A stretch of 54,707 nucleotides of DNA, taken from JABWBP01 sp964522165 (lineage in GTDB: Bacteria; Calditrichota; Calditrichia; RBG-13-44-9; J075). Shown here piece by piece: positions 42,301 to 51,184 of this stretch (its first letter is position 1; each line of letters opens with the position of its first letter). The position numbers and the translations under genes were made by a program. The stretch spans positions 1 to 54,707 of the forward strand of contig CAZFVV010000024.1 in the NCBI GenBank assembly GCA_964522165.1. The letters are read 5' to 3'. The notes under the pieces are model-generated. The model searched no databases. It was not told where the DNA came from and saw nothing but the letters and a program-made list of their open reading frames with translations.

Positions 42301-43497
42301 TTATAATATTTTATTTAGTAGATATTGGAACATTTTTTGAGAATTAGCTAAGTTCAAACTACATAAATTTATATGATTTTGTGCTCGCATAAATTTGTCA
42401 ATGATCAAATGTTGCTGTTCTATTGGCGGCAATATAACCGGAAATTTTTTCACTTGGGAAGAGTTAATAGAGGCGAGATTAGATGTTTTTTTAGCACATT
42501 TCAAAAAATAGTTTTTCCCATATTTGCTATTAGTTTGGAACGATAAGAATTCAGACAAAATTAAATTTTTTTTAGGCCTCACACAGAATATATGGTTTTG
42601 GTATATACATGGCTCAATTTCACCTTTCCAAACTGTTCCTCTTCCTAATTTGTCAAAATCACCACCTTCTGTAAGCAGAACATCTCCCGGTAACAAAGCA
42701 TATTTCTCAATATCTTGCCTACTGACTTTAAGAGTTTTTATTTCACTCAAATCCAGATAACCATCCTGGAGATTAGCTACCCGTAGATAAGGGATTTCAA
42801 ATAGATCATTATCACTATACCTTTTCCCCTTCATGATTCCTGGATGTAATGTACAACAATCTTGTAACAACACTTTTTGCCATTTTGAAAAGGAGTTAGA
42901 GGGTTTCATAAAAACTTCTGATAAAGATAAATCAAAAAATATTTTTAGTCTTGATAAAAGCCATTTATAATTTTCCACCACCTTATCCGCCGCCCAAAGC
43001 AGCTCGGCAATTTGGGCTTGCTGGTCTTTGGGAGGAAGGCGGAATTCGAAGCGGGCCAGGTCTTTAAATTTGACACGCGGAGAAAGGGAGCCGGCAGAAT
43101 TCTTTACTGCGAATTCAAAGAAGCGGTCATTCTGCACGATAAAGGTCAGCAGTTTCGGCAAAAGCTCATCTTTGGCTTCCATGACGATAATATCCCCGGA
43201 ACAGAGGCCATCAAATTCTGCCAGCGCCGCTTTTTTCAGATATGCTCTGCGCCTGCCGAATAGCACCTGGCCTTTACGGAATCTGCGGGTAAACGTTGTA
43301 CCGTTATCAATCGATCCCCACGCTTTCAGGTGAATATTTTCCGCTTCAATATGCTCCAGGCCGACGATACGCTCTAATTCCTCCGTTGCCGGGTCTTTGA
43401 CGCTTTCCCGCACCTCCCTGGCGACATTTCCGAATTTCACGGGCTCCCAGGTAGTCTTGTCGATATTCAAGCGAATTTTTTCTAAGGTCTCAAACAT
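42301..43497 (-). CDS. hsdS: Type I specificity subunit HsdS
   Basis: A 398-aa S subunit with two target-recognition domains: TRD1 (about 14-160) ending RFEFRLPPKDQQAQIAELL, and TRD2 (about 195-345) ending KFPVILPPIEQQHLIIDKF, each followed by a spacer helix. The start at 43497 overlaps the hsdM1 stop by 8 bp, which favours it over the longer ORF. The TRD2 half (about 42301-42970) is visibly AT-rich compared with TRD1 and with the flanking hsd genes, suggesting a swapped domain. Confidence 0.95.
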   Translation of the reverse strand: MFETLEKIRLNIDKTTWEPVKFGNVAREVRESVKDPATEELERIVGLEHIEAENIHLKAWGSIDNGTTFTRRFRKGQVLFGRRRAYLKKAALAEFDGLCSGDIIVMEAKDELLPKLLTFIVQNDRFFEFAVKNSAGSLSPRVKFKDLARFEFRLPPKDQQAQIAELLWAADKVVENYKWLLSRLKIFFDLSLSEVFMKPSNSFSKWQKVLLQDCCTLHPGIMKGKRYSDNDLFEIPYLRVANLQDGYLDLSEIKTLKVSRQDIEKYALLPGDVLLTEGGDFDKLGRGTVWKGEIEPCIYQNHIFCVRPKKNLILSEFLSFQTNSKYGKNYFLKCAKKTSNLASINSSQVKKFPVILPPIEQQHLIIDKFMRAQNHINLCSLNLANSQKMFQYLLNKIL

Positions 43498-44962
43498 TGT
43501 TTTCCAGCAGTTGGAATAACTCATCCATCGATTTTTTTAACGCCTGCGAAGAAGATTGCCATTGAGTAAAGATTTCCTCGAATTCAAGCGAATCGTTATC
43601 TCCTTCCGCTTCCGGCATCACATACAGATTGAGTGCTAATTTGCCTTTATTTTCCAAAACCTCTTCAATATCAACAACCCTGGCTAAACCGGGCAAATCG
43701 GTAAACTGTTGATAAGCCTGGTAGATTTTTTGAATATGTTTTTCTTCTAAAAATGCAATACTCTTTTCCTGCCTGACCTCCTTCACCGCATTGATGAACA
43801 AAATTTTCCCCTGCCTTTCCGGGGTCTTATTCGTGCGGGTAATCAGCAAACAGGCCTCTATAGGAGAGTTGTAAAAGAGATTCGGCCCCAGGCCGATCAC
43901 GCACTCCACCACGTCGCTTTCGATCATTTTCCGGCGGATGGCCGCTTCCGCGTCGCGGAATAAAATGCCGTGCGGCCAGAGGGTAATGGAACGGCCGTTC
44001 TCCGGGTGCAGGCTTTTCATGATATGCTGCTGAAAGGCATAATCCGCGGTTCCCTGCGGCGGGGTTCCCCAGGGGTTGCGCCCGTAGGGATCGTTCTCAA
44101 AGCTCTTGCGGTCCCAGCTTTTTATGGAGTAGGGCGGGTTGGCCAGGATAATGTTAAACTGCTGCAATTCATCGTTTTCCAAAAAAGCGGGATGGCTGAG
44201 GGTATTGCCGCGCACAATTTGAAACTCCTCGATGCCGTGCAGAAACATGTTCATCCGGGCAATGGCGGAGGTAATCAGGTTAATCTCCTGCCCGTAGAGC
44301 TTGAGGGTGCGGTATTCCTTTCCGGCGGCTTTGAGCTGCAGGGCGCAGTTCAGCAGCAGCCCCCCGGAGCCGCAGGTGGGGTCGTAAACGCTCTCTCCCG
44401 GCTGTGGATCCATGATCAGCGTCATCAGCCGCACCACGGTGCGGTTGGTGTAAAATTCCGCGGCGGTGTGGCCGCTGTCGTCGGCAAACTGTTTGATCAG
44501 GTATTCGTAGGCGTTGCCGAGCTGGTCGTCGGGCACGTTTTTTATGCCCAGGGTATGCCGGGAGAAGTGTTCGATCAGGTTCACCAGGGTTTCATCGGAA
44601 AGCCGCTCTTTGTTGCTCCAGGAGGCGTCGCCGAAAATCCCGTAAAGGGTATCCGGGTTGGCTTTCTCAATCGCCCGCATGGCGTTCTGGATCGCCAGAC
44701 CGGCGTTGACGGTTACCTCTCGCACCTCCTGCCAGTGCGCCCCGCGGGGAATCTGGAAGCGGTGGTTTTCCTCGAAGGCGGCATATTCCAGGTCCCCGCC
44801 GCTCTCCGCCAGCGCCTGCTGAAATTCCTCGTCATACACATCGCTGATGCGCTTGAAGAACAGCAGCGGAAAGATATACTGCTTATAATCCCCGGCGTCG
44901 ATATGCCCCCGCAAATAGGTGGCCGCGCCCCAGAGGTATTTTTCGAGTTCTTGTTGGGTCAT
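43490..44962 (-). CDS. hsdM: Type I DNA methyltransferase HsdM, copy 1
   Basis: A 490-aa N6-adenine methyltransferase subunit. SAM motif I is YDPTCGSGG (about 191-199) and motif IV is NPPY (about 273-276); EFYTNRTVVRLM precedes motif I. It overlaps hsdM2 by 4 bp (ATGA) and hsdS by 8 bp. It is a clear paralogue of copy 2, about half identical by eye, including YIFPLLFFKRISDVYDEEF, but has its own C-terminal region. Confidence 0.96.
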   Translation of the reverse strand: MTQQELEKYLWGAATYLRGHIDAGDYKQYIFPLLFFKRISDVYDEEFQQALAESGGDLEYAAFEENHRFQIPRGAHWQEVREVTVNAGLAIQNAMRAIEKANPDTLYGIFGDASWSNKERLSDETLVNLIEHFSRHTLGIKNVPDDQLGNAYEYLIKQFADDSGHTAAEFYTNRTVVRLMTLIMDPQPGESVYDPTCGSGGLLLNCALQLKAAGKEYRTLKLYGQEINLITSAIARMNMFLHGIEEFQIVRGNTLSHPAFLENDELQQFNIILANPPYSIKSWDRKSFENDPYGRNPWGTPPQGTADYAFQQHIMKSLHPENGRSITLWPHGILFRDAEAAIRRKMIESDVVECVIGLGPNLFYNSPIEACLLITRTNKTPERQGKILFINAVKEVRQEKSIAFLEEKHIQKIYQAYQQFTDLPGLARVVDIEEVLENKGKLALNLYVMPEAEGDNDSLEFEEIFTQWQSSSQALKKSMDELFQLLENNV

Positions 44963-46449
44963 GCGTCGATTCCAAACATTCTCAATTTCTCTACAAAATT
45001 CGCTTCCGCTTTTCGGGCCTCATCCCAGGCTTGTTTGAGATCGGCCAGGGCTTCTTCCACGCCGGGAAGATGATCTTCCACGATTTTTTCCACATAAAGC
45101 GGGATATTCAGATTGTAGTCATTCTCCGCAATCTCATCCAGCCTGGCCGCTTTCACATGATTGGTTACATCCCGGTAATCGAGATACCAGCGAAAAATTT
45201 GCTCGAGGTGTTCTTTTTCCAAAAAATTCTGCGCCCGTCCCTTGCGGATCAGTTCCGAAGCATCGATGAACAACACCTGCCCCTGTTTCTCCGGCGATTT
45301 CCGGGTGCGGAACACTAAGATGCAGGCCGCCAGGGAAGTGCCGTAAAAAATATTCGCTCCCAGGCCGATGACCGCTTCCAACAAATCCATTTTCAGCAGC
45401 GCCTCGCGGATTTTCCCCTCCGCGCCCTTGCGGAATAGCGCCCCGTGCGGCAGCACCACCGCCATGCGGCCGTTACCGGGCTTCATGGATTTGATCATGT
45501 GCTGGACCCAGGCCATATCGCCGTTCCCCTGGGGCGGCACTCCGGCAATATTGCGCCCGAAAGGATCGTTTGCCCAGTGATCCGCTCCCCAGGCTTTCAA
45601 AGAAAAGGGCGGATTGGCGATCACGCAATCAAAGGTCTTCAGGTGATCTCCTTCAAAAAAGGCCGGGTTTCGCAGGGTATCTCCGCGCACGATCTGGAAA
45701 TCTTCGATACCGTGCAGGAACATGTTCATCCGGGCAATGGAAGAAGATGTGAGGTTTTTCTCCTGCCCGAATAGTTTCAGGGTGCGAAAATCCTGTTGGT
45801 TCTCTTTCAAATGATTGATGGATTCCAGCAGCATACCGCCGGTGCCGCAGGCCGGATCGTAAACACTCTCTCCTTCTTTGGCGTCGATGATCAATCCCAT
45901 CAGATGCACCACCGAGCGCGGGGTATAGAATTCCCCGGCTTTTTTATTGGTCAAATCGGCAAATTGCTTGATCAGGTATTCATAGGCCTGCCCGAGCATA
46001 TCCGGATCAACATTGGAATTGGAAAGATTATACTGCGAGAAATGTTCGATAAGGTTGTTCAGAAGGGCATCCGGCAGTTTGTTCTTGTTGGCCCACTGGG
46101 CATCCCCAAAGATACCGTAAAGATATTCCTGGTTAGCCTTTTCGATGCTGCGAAACGCCTTCTCCAGCGCCTGGCCCACGTTTACCGTGGTTTCCCGCAC
46201 ATCTTTCCAATGGCAGGTTTCCGGTATTACAAAGCGGTGGAACTCCGGCAGGGCGGCATATTCCACGTCGCCGCCGGATTCTTCCAACGCCTGTCGGAAT
46301 TCTTCGTCATAAACATCGGAGATTCGTTTGAAAAATAACAGGGGAAAGATATACGCCTTGAAATCCGAGGCATCCACCGGGCCTTTAAGAATCCAGGCGG
46401 CTTTGGCAAGGTATTGTTCCAATTGCGAAAGGGTGATTCTCTGATTCAT
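44959..46449 (-). CDS. hsdM: Type I DNA methyltransferase HsdM, copy 2
   Basis: A 496-aa methyltransferase subunit. Motif I is YDPACGTGG (about 196-204) and motif IV is NPPF (about 277-280), with EFYTPRSVVHLM before motif I. Both active-site motifs are intact in both copies. It is the first gene of the hsd operon, about 130 bp after a promoter with a palindrome. Having two intact, non-identical HsdM subunits with a single HsdS suggests a mixed M1M2S complex. Confidence 0.96.
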   Translation of the reverse strand: MNQRITLSQLEQYLAKAAWILKGPVDASDFKAYIFPLLFFKRISDVYDEEFRQALEESGGDVEYAALPEFHRFVIPETCHWKDVRETTVNVGQALEKAFRSIEKANQEYLYGIFGDAQWANKNKLPDALLNNLIEHFSQYNLSNSNVDPDMLGQAYEYLIKQFADLTNKKAGEFYTPRSVVHLMGLIIDAKEGESVYDPACGTGGMLLESINHLKENQQDFRTLKLFGQEKNLTSSSIARMNMFLHGIEDFQIVRGDTLRNPAFFEGDHLKTFDCVIANPPFSLKAWGADHWANDPFGRNIAGVPPQGNGDMAWVQHMIKSMKPGNGRMAVVLPHGALFRKGAEGKIREALLKMDLLEAVIGLGANIFYGTSLAACILVFRTRKSPEKQGQVLFIDASELIRKGRAQNFLEKEHLEQIFRWYLDYRDVTNHVKAARLDEIAENDYNLNIPLYVEKIVEDHLPGVEEALADLKQAWDEARKAEANFVEKLRMFGIDA

Positions 46450-46580
46450 CAGGCCACTGGGTTTTGAGTCTGCTTATCCGAATTGGTGTATATCAATTCT
46501 TATTGTTTCGATCTTACCCTGCTCAGCGTCTATCTTGTAAATTACATTTCGATAGTCTGAGGCAAAATTGTGTCTGACCC

Positions 46581-46618
46581 AAAATATGCCACGCTCATAT
46601 TTAAATCAAGTGATTTAA
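46581..46618 (-). promoter_or_regulatory. hsd promoter with overlapping palindromic operator
   Basis: Read leftward, TTGATT (46609-46604), a 17-bp spacer and TATTTT (46586-46581). A perfect 8-bp inverted repeat, TTAAATCAAGTGATTTAA (46601-46618), covers the -35 box, so a dimeric repressor bound there would block the promoter. No adjacent C-protein gene is visible. Confidence 0.55.
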
Positions 46619-46795
46619 GAGCTGGAAAAGGCTTTCACGATTTACAGAATACAAAGTGTTGAGGGTGTTTTTGGCGAGCGCGCGACGGTCGGAACCGGCA
46701 ATCGCCCCAATCTTACCCCGGTATGCCAGCCTTTCCCAATCTCACCCCCCTCGCTGCCGAAAATTGTTTCACCTTCGACGCGGGTCGAGAAAATC

Positions 46796-46830
46796 AAGGC
46801 CCGGGAGCATTCCCAATCCTCCCGGGCCTT
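46796..46830 (-). terminator. GC-rich terminator hairpin
   Basis: AAGGCCCGGGAG pairs perfectly over 12 bp with CTCCCGGGCCTT across an 11-nt loop, just after the stop of the 46867-47682 gene. The T run is short (GATTTT). Confidence 0.75.
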
Positions 46831-46866
46831 TCCGCTTCCCGCCCGGCTCTTCTCCCGGCCGGGCGC

Positions 46867-47682
46867 TTATCCCTTCTGCTTAGCCTGCAAATCGAACAAT
46901 CTCTTGCGGGGCACAATCACCCCGATCAGGCTCTTTTCCATGGCCATATTCCATTCATACACGTCATAGAGGAAGCCATTGTGAACTTCCCTCATTAGCG
47001 CGTAGGCGCCGGAGGTAAAATTCAGTATGTCGAAGATGACATAGGGGCGTTTGGTGGGATGGATTCCTATGGCCAGGGTATGGATACTGCCCTCGCCGGC
47101 CTTCAGATCATAGCCTCGCACTTTGTGGGCAACCATCCAGCGGTATTCCGGGAAAACCTCTTGCCCCAACCGGGCGCACCACCCGGCCAGGTAATACTCC
47201 AGCCCAAAAGCCTGGTAATACTCCGGGGTATCTTTCCGGGGACCGCAAAGCTCATACACCCGCTTTTGTTCCTCATGATATGCCGGGGGATATTCGTCTA
47301 AATATCCCAACAGCCTGCGGATGGTGACATGATCAGGATAGTATTGGGGGCATTTGTATTTATCCTCCCAGCCGGGAAAGCGTTTGCGAATCTGCGCTTC
47401 GACGAATTCGCTCCATTTGTAGGTAACATCCAGCTTCCAGGGAGCCCTGTCTTTATTCCATTCTTCGTCGGTCCCGAAAGAGTGCAGCAAATGCCGCCGC
47501 ATCCCGCAATCCAGGGCTTTCTCCACCGCCTCTGTGTGCAAGTGCGGCAATACCCGGGACCACTCCTGCTTGAAATTAAACACCAGGAAATCTTTTCCGA
47601 ACTGTTCCGGGGTCAAGATAATCGACCCGCCCTGGCGGGCATAATGGAGCACCACCTGTTGTCTTGAATTTTTTTTTGACAT
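46867..47682 (-). CDS. Unrecognised 271-aa protein
   Basis: A soluble protein, rich in aromatic residues and without a domain I recognise. The N-terminal QVVLHYARQGGSIILTPEQFGKDFLVFNF looks like a beta-alpha start, and the C terminus is a long Tyr/Trp-rich block. The ATG at 47682 with GGAG 9 nt upstream is preferred to the TTG three codons earlier. It reads leftward, like the two genes upstream, 273 bp after them, and ends in a strong hairpin. Confidence 0.6.
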   Translation of the reverse strand: MSKKNSRQQVVLHYARQGGSIILTPEQFGKDFLVFNFKQEWSRVLPHLHTEAVEKALDCGMRRHLLHSFGTDEEWNKDRAPWKLDVTYKWSEFVEAQIRKRFPGWEDKYKCPQYYPDHVTIRRLLGYLDEYPPAYHEEQKRVYELCGPRKDTPEYYQAFGLEYYLAGWCARLGQEVFPEYRWMVAHKVRGYDLKAGEGSIHTLAIGIHPTKRPYVIFDILNFTSGAYALMREVHNGFLYDVYEWNMAMEKSLIGVIVPRKRLFDLQAKQKG

Positions 47683-47955
47683 TTGTCCCAACTCCGTTTT
47701 TTAAGTTAATGATTTTGATGAATTTGATTCAGGGATTGGAAAGAAACAGCCTGACAGAAAACTTCGATTCCCCTATTGTTCGGGTTAACTGTCTGCGGGG
47801 AATTGGCAGGTTTATTTTTTCCAACCCTCCAAATAGAGCCTGCAAACAAACCTTTAGCCGGAATCTTTGATAATCACCCCCTTTGCTGTAACTATTCCTC
47901 GTGTTCACAGGAAAAATTTATCTTTGCTTTTACATATAAATCGACTTTCACAATG

Positions 47956-48993
47956 TTATCCCTTCCCGGGTGATTCGCTGGTTGGGTTGACAGGGCCAAT
48001 TGGATCATTTGAGTTATCTGGGTCAGCCAGGTCAGTTGGGTTATTGGGGTCAGTTGGGTTAGTTGAATTATTGGGCTCACCCGGCTTAGCTGGATTAACC
48101 GAACCATCCGGTTTGGCCGGCTCATTTGGGTTATCTGAGTTCCCCTGTTTTTCCCGTTCTGCCCTGATGCGGGCGTTGTGCTCCCGGATTTGCTCCACCG
48201 TCAGTTCGGGTTTAAATTCTTTGTAAACGATCTCAGTTTTCTCCATCTCGTTGACCGGCTGATCGGGCTCGCCGCCTAATTTCAGGAATGATTTGCTGAG
48301 GTTGCTCAGGCTCTGGCTGAGGGTCGATATCCGCTTATTATCGTTCTCCAAAAGCGCCTCTTCCAGGCGAACGGTGGTCTGCTGGATCAATCTGTCGATT
48401 CGACAGGCATTGCTCATTATGTAGTTATCAAATTGTACTCCGAGAGCCGCCAGGGCCATTTGCGGAGAAATAGTTTGGAAATGTACCGCGCAATGAAGGC
48501 GGTAATAAGGAACCTCCCGGGCCCGGCTGAAGAAAAGATCCCGTTGCGCCGCTGACATCCCCCGGTAATTAAAAAAGAAATCGATGTAATCTGCGATAAA
48601 TTCCCCAATACTATCTTTTTTGAAATTGTCGTAATTTATCATAAACTGAATGTAGCTTGGGGGATATCCTAACATTGACAGAACTTCCACGGCCTGGCGT
48701 TGTCGAAACATGCGGGGCAAATACCAAGTAGCCTGTAGGAAACCGTACTTTCTCTGGGAACGTTTCTCCTGTTTCAGGCAGAATTGCTTCGCAAACGTGA
48801 TCAACTCTTCTTTATCGGGATACAAATAAACGTTAAGTTCATGGAGCTCTTTCAAAAGATCATCCAGGTAGTATTCCCGCTTCTCCAAATACATCTCGCG
48901 AGAGTTGGCTTTGTTGAGCTGTTTTCGATCATCGCGCATAAACTTCCCCAACCGATCTTCGATTAATTTCTCATAAGGCCACCAGGTGTTCAT
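47956..48993 (-). CDS. Unrecognised protein with Asn/Pro/Asp repeat tail
   Basis: A 345-aa protein. Residues about 1-270 are helical, with no recognised domain (NKANSREMYLEKREYYLDDL; FRQRQAVEVLSMLGYPPSYI), and might be DNA- or protein-binding. Residues about 285-345 form a low-complexity tail of repeated NPT/DPN/NPA units that the DNA encodes with a loose repeat of GGTT/GGGT words on the plus strand. Its start overlaps the upstream stop as ATGA, so it is coupled. Confidence 0.6.
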   Translation of the reverse strand: MNTWWPYEKLIEDRLGKFMRDDRKQLNKANSREMYLEKREYYLDDLLKELHELNVYLYPDKEELITFAKQFCLKQEKRSQRKYGFLQATWYLPRMFRQRQAVEVLSMLGYPPSYIQFMINYDNFKKDSIGEFIADYIDFFFNYRGMSAAQRDLFFSRAREVPYYRLHCAVHFQTISPQMALAALGVQFDNYIMSNACRIDRLIQQTTVRLEEALLENDNKRISTLSQSLSNLSKSFLKLGGEPDQPVNEMEKTEIVYKEFKPELTVEQIREHNARIRAEREKQGNSDNPNEPAKPDGSVNPAKPGEPNNSTNPTDPNNPTDLADPDNSNDPIGPVNPTSESPGKG

Positions 48994-49412
48994 AGCTCCT
49001 CCTTCCTCAATTGAGTCAAGGTTTTTTCAAATTCCCGTTTCTCTTGCTGCATTAAATGTTGAAATTGCTCTCGAGATAACCGGCCCAGTAAGGGTTTCAG
49101 CGTGATCAAACGGGAAATCGGATAACCGATAATCTCCTGGGGAGCATACCCGTGCCGGGCGTAACGATTGAACACGCCGCAATATTTCCACAGGGTGCTG
49201 TCCTGCAAATCGATCTCGCAGACGCTTTTCAGAAAAGCGAATGCAGATTTAAAAGTGCTGAAACCTTCCGATTTATACTCGCGCTCGGCGCGATAGCGAT
49301 AGAGAGCCAGGAGCAAATGAATCCGATGCCGCCGGAACAGTTCGTAATGCTCATAAATATTTCGCAGGTGCTGGAAATCCGCCAGGCTCTGCTGCGGCTG
49401 GAATGAAGTCAT
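48990..49412 (-). CDS. Unrecognised 140-aa protein, first gene of a leftward operon
   Basis: A helical protein with basic patches (HRIHLLLALYRYRAEREYKSEGF and LRNIYEHYELFRR). No family is recognised. GGGAGG lies 7 nt before the ATG. It overlaps the next gene by 4 bp. A near-perfect 18-bp palindrome lies 16 bp upstream of its start and may be its operator. A weak promoter TTGACT-17-TACGGT is visible further upstream. Confidence 0.6.
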   Translation of the reverse strand: MTSFQPQQSLADFQHLRNIYEHYELFRRHRIHLLLALYRYRAEREYKSEGFSTFKSAFAFLKSVCEIDLQDSTLWKYCGVFNRYARHGYAPQEIIGYPISRLITLKPLLGRLSREQFQHLMQQEKREFEKTLTQLRKEEL

Positions 49413-49819
49413 GTCAAAACCTCCCTAAAAGTGAACGTTAACTTTAGCCGGGCTGCCAGACTTATCCCACTCCCTTATCTTACCCGGCAACCATTATTCT
49501 CCCCTCTCCAGGAAAACCGTAGATGTTACAAAGATAAAAGTCAAGTAAAAAAAATAGATTTTATATTCCCTTGCCGAACCGGAATAAAGTAGTTTTTGTG
49601 AAATATCGCGGGTTTATATTCTCGCTCATTTGGCGATGCCATTTTCTGTTTTCTTGTCCGACAACCCCCTCGTAAAGACCATAGAATTTCTCAAAAACAC
49701 TTTCAAGGGAATTTTATATTTTCTGCAAAATTTTTCTCTCCGGACCATCTCTTGAGAGTTCTTCCCCCTTCCCTCCCTATTAAAAGTGTTATCGAACACA
49801 AAAAAACGGGGATAGGACT
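49413..49819. other. Divergent control region, 407 bp
   Basis: AT-rich intergenic DNA between a leftward operon and rightward tssK. It holds the palindrome at 49428-49445 and plausible promoters on both strands. No ORF was accepted. Confidence 0.6.
49428..49445. promoter_or_regulatory. Palindrome AAAGTGAACGTTAACTTT
   Basis: Sixteen of 18 positions are self-complementary. It lies between the ribosome site and the likely promoter of the 49412 gene, so it could be an operator for a dimeric regulator. Confidence 0.45.
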
Positions 49820-51184
49820 ATGAAACAACTGCAAAAAGTCGTCTGGCATGAAGGGATGATCCTGAAGCCGCATCATTTTCAACAGGCAGAGCGCTGCCGG
49901 CAGTTGGCGCTGCATGCCCGCATCCGCTCGGTAGCCCGCCATGACTGGGGGCTTTCGGAAATTCAAATCGATAAGGAAGCGGTTGCCAACGGGCAATTTG
50001 TGCTCCTGCGCTGCGCCGGGGTGATGCCCGACGGCCTGCCCTTCAATATGCCGGACATACACCCGCTGCCCCAAAGCCGGAGCTTTGAGGAACATTTTGA
50101 ACCCAAGTACGAAGAACTGGGCGTTTTCCTTACCCTTCCGCTGGAGTTGCCCGGCGGTCCCAACTGCCAGCTCGACGACCTTGCCGAACAACCGGACACC
50201 CGCTTCTATCTTAAGAACATCGCCCTGCCGGATGACAATTCCGGGGAAAACGAGCAGGAGATCGGCATCGGCCTGCCCAATTTCCAAATCCGCTTTGGCG
50301 ATGTCCCCCCGCCCGGTTTCGGGGGAATCCGGATTGCGCAGATCGTGCGCCAGGAGAATAACACCTACGCCCTGCAGGAAAAATTCATTCCCCCCTGCCT
50401 GCACCTCCAGGCTTCCGAACCGCTTTGCAATATTCTGCGACGGCTCCTGGGAGCGCTGGTGGAAAAGAACGCCACCCTGCGGGAGCGGCGGCAGCGGGAG
50501 GCTTCCGGGCAGATCGAATTTACCAACGTGGACGTCAAAACCTTCTGGCTGCTGCATACCGTCAGCGGGTTTATTCCCCTCCTGAGCCACCTGGAAGGAC
50601 TGAAAGCGCCGGGATGCCATCCGGAAGAACTCTACACCCGGTTGCTGGCCCTGGCCGGGCAGCTCACCACTTTTTCGCCCAATAGCGACATGAAATTTCC
50701 CCAATACGAGCACGACCGGCTGCATCTCTGCTTTCACAGCCTCTATGAAAATATCCGCAAGCTGCTGGATCTGGCGGTTCCCCCGCCCAATTACGTGCGC
50801 ATTCCCCTGGGCAGCAAAGACGGCTCGCTCTATTCCGGGAGGATCGTGGATGAGGCCCTGTTCCGCACCGCCCAGTTTTACCTGGTGATGCGGGGAGAAT
50901 TCGACGAGCGCCAGGTGGCGGATGAAATGCCCCGCCATATCAAAATCTCCAGCCCGGAGGAAATTCACAGCCTGGCGCAGTCCGCGGTGCAGGGGGTTAA
51001 AATATCCAGCATTTCCCGCCCCCCGGTGGGTCCCCCCAGCGGTCCGGGGCTGCTCTACTTTCGCTTAGATAAATCCGGCATCTACTGGGACAATATCCGC
51101 AAAAGCTCCGCGATTGCCATTCTCTTTACCGCCACCTTCAAGAAACTGAAACCGATGCTGCTGGCGGTAACCGAAGAGCGGTAA
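49820..51184 (+). CDS. tssK: Type VI secretion baseplate protein TssK
   Basis: A 454-aa TssK homologue. The N-terminal shell-domain signature VVWHEGMILKPHHFQQAERC and the WGLSEIQIDKEAVANGQFVLL...GVMPDGLPF block are clear. TssK links the baseplate to the inner-membrane TssJLM complex and is normally inside a tss gene cluster. None of the other tss genes is in view to the left; the right side is cut off by the window. The C-terminal domain keeps the family layout, and length is typical (about 440-450). Reads rightward, away from all accessory genes. Confidence 0.93.
   Translation: MKQLQKVVWHEGMILKPHHFQQAERCRQLALHARIRSVARHDWGLSEIQIDKEAVANGQFVLLRCAGVMPDGLPFNMPDIHPLPQSRSFEEHFEPKYEELGVFLTLPLELPGGPNCQLDDLAEQPDTRFYLKNIALPDDNSGENEQEIGIGLPNFQIRFGDVPPPGFGGIRIAQIVRQENNTYALQEKFIPPCLHLQASEPLCNILRRLLGALVEKNATLRERRQREASGQIEFTNVDVKTFWLLHTVSGFIPLLSHLEGLKAPGCHPEELYTRLLALAGQLTTFSPNSDMKFPQYEHDRLHLCFHSLYENIRKLLDLAVPPPNYVRIPLGSKDGSLYSGRIVDEALFRTAQFYLVMRGEFDERQVADEMPRHIKISSPEEIHSLAQSAVQGVKISSISRPPVGPPSGPGLLYFRLDKSGIYWDNIRKSSAIAILFTATFKKLKPMLLAVTEER

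Larger units (their letters stand above)
46450..46866. other. hsd control region, 417 bp
   Basis: It contains the leftward hsd promoter with its palindrome and, beyond it, the leftward terminator of the next gene. No ORF in it is convincing. Confidence 0.7.
24845..49412. mobile_element. Putative tRNA-Leu-integrated element with defence cargo
   Basis: The left edge is the 3' end of tRNA-Leu, followed by a leftward tyrosine integrase and an excisionase-like HTH protein. All genes up to 49412 read leftward and include a clamp, RadC, AbiE and type I R-M. No second copy of the tRNA 3' end was found, so the right boundary is a guess at the last leftward gene. No conjugation or phage structural genes are visible. 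Confidence 0.45.

Noticed and set aside
43970..45073. 367-aa rightward ORF
   Set aside because: It is antisense to the two hsdM genes, which have clear methyltransferase motifs.
48000..48130. Possible CRISPR-like repeat run
   Set aside because: The GGTT/GGGT words are irregular, without unit spacing or unique spacers, and are explained by the low-complexity protein tail on the minus strand.
49703..50968. 421-aa leftward ORF
   Set aside because: It is antisense to tssK, whose family signature is clear.
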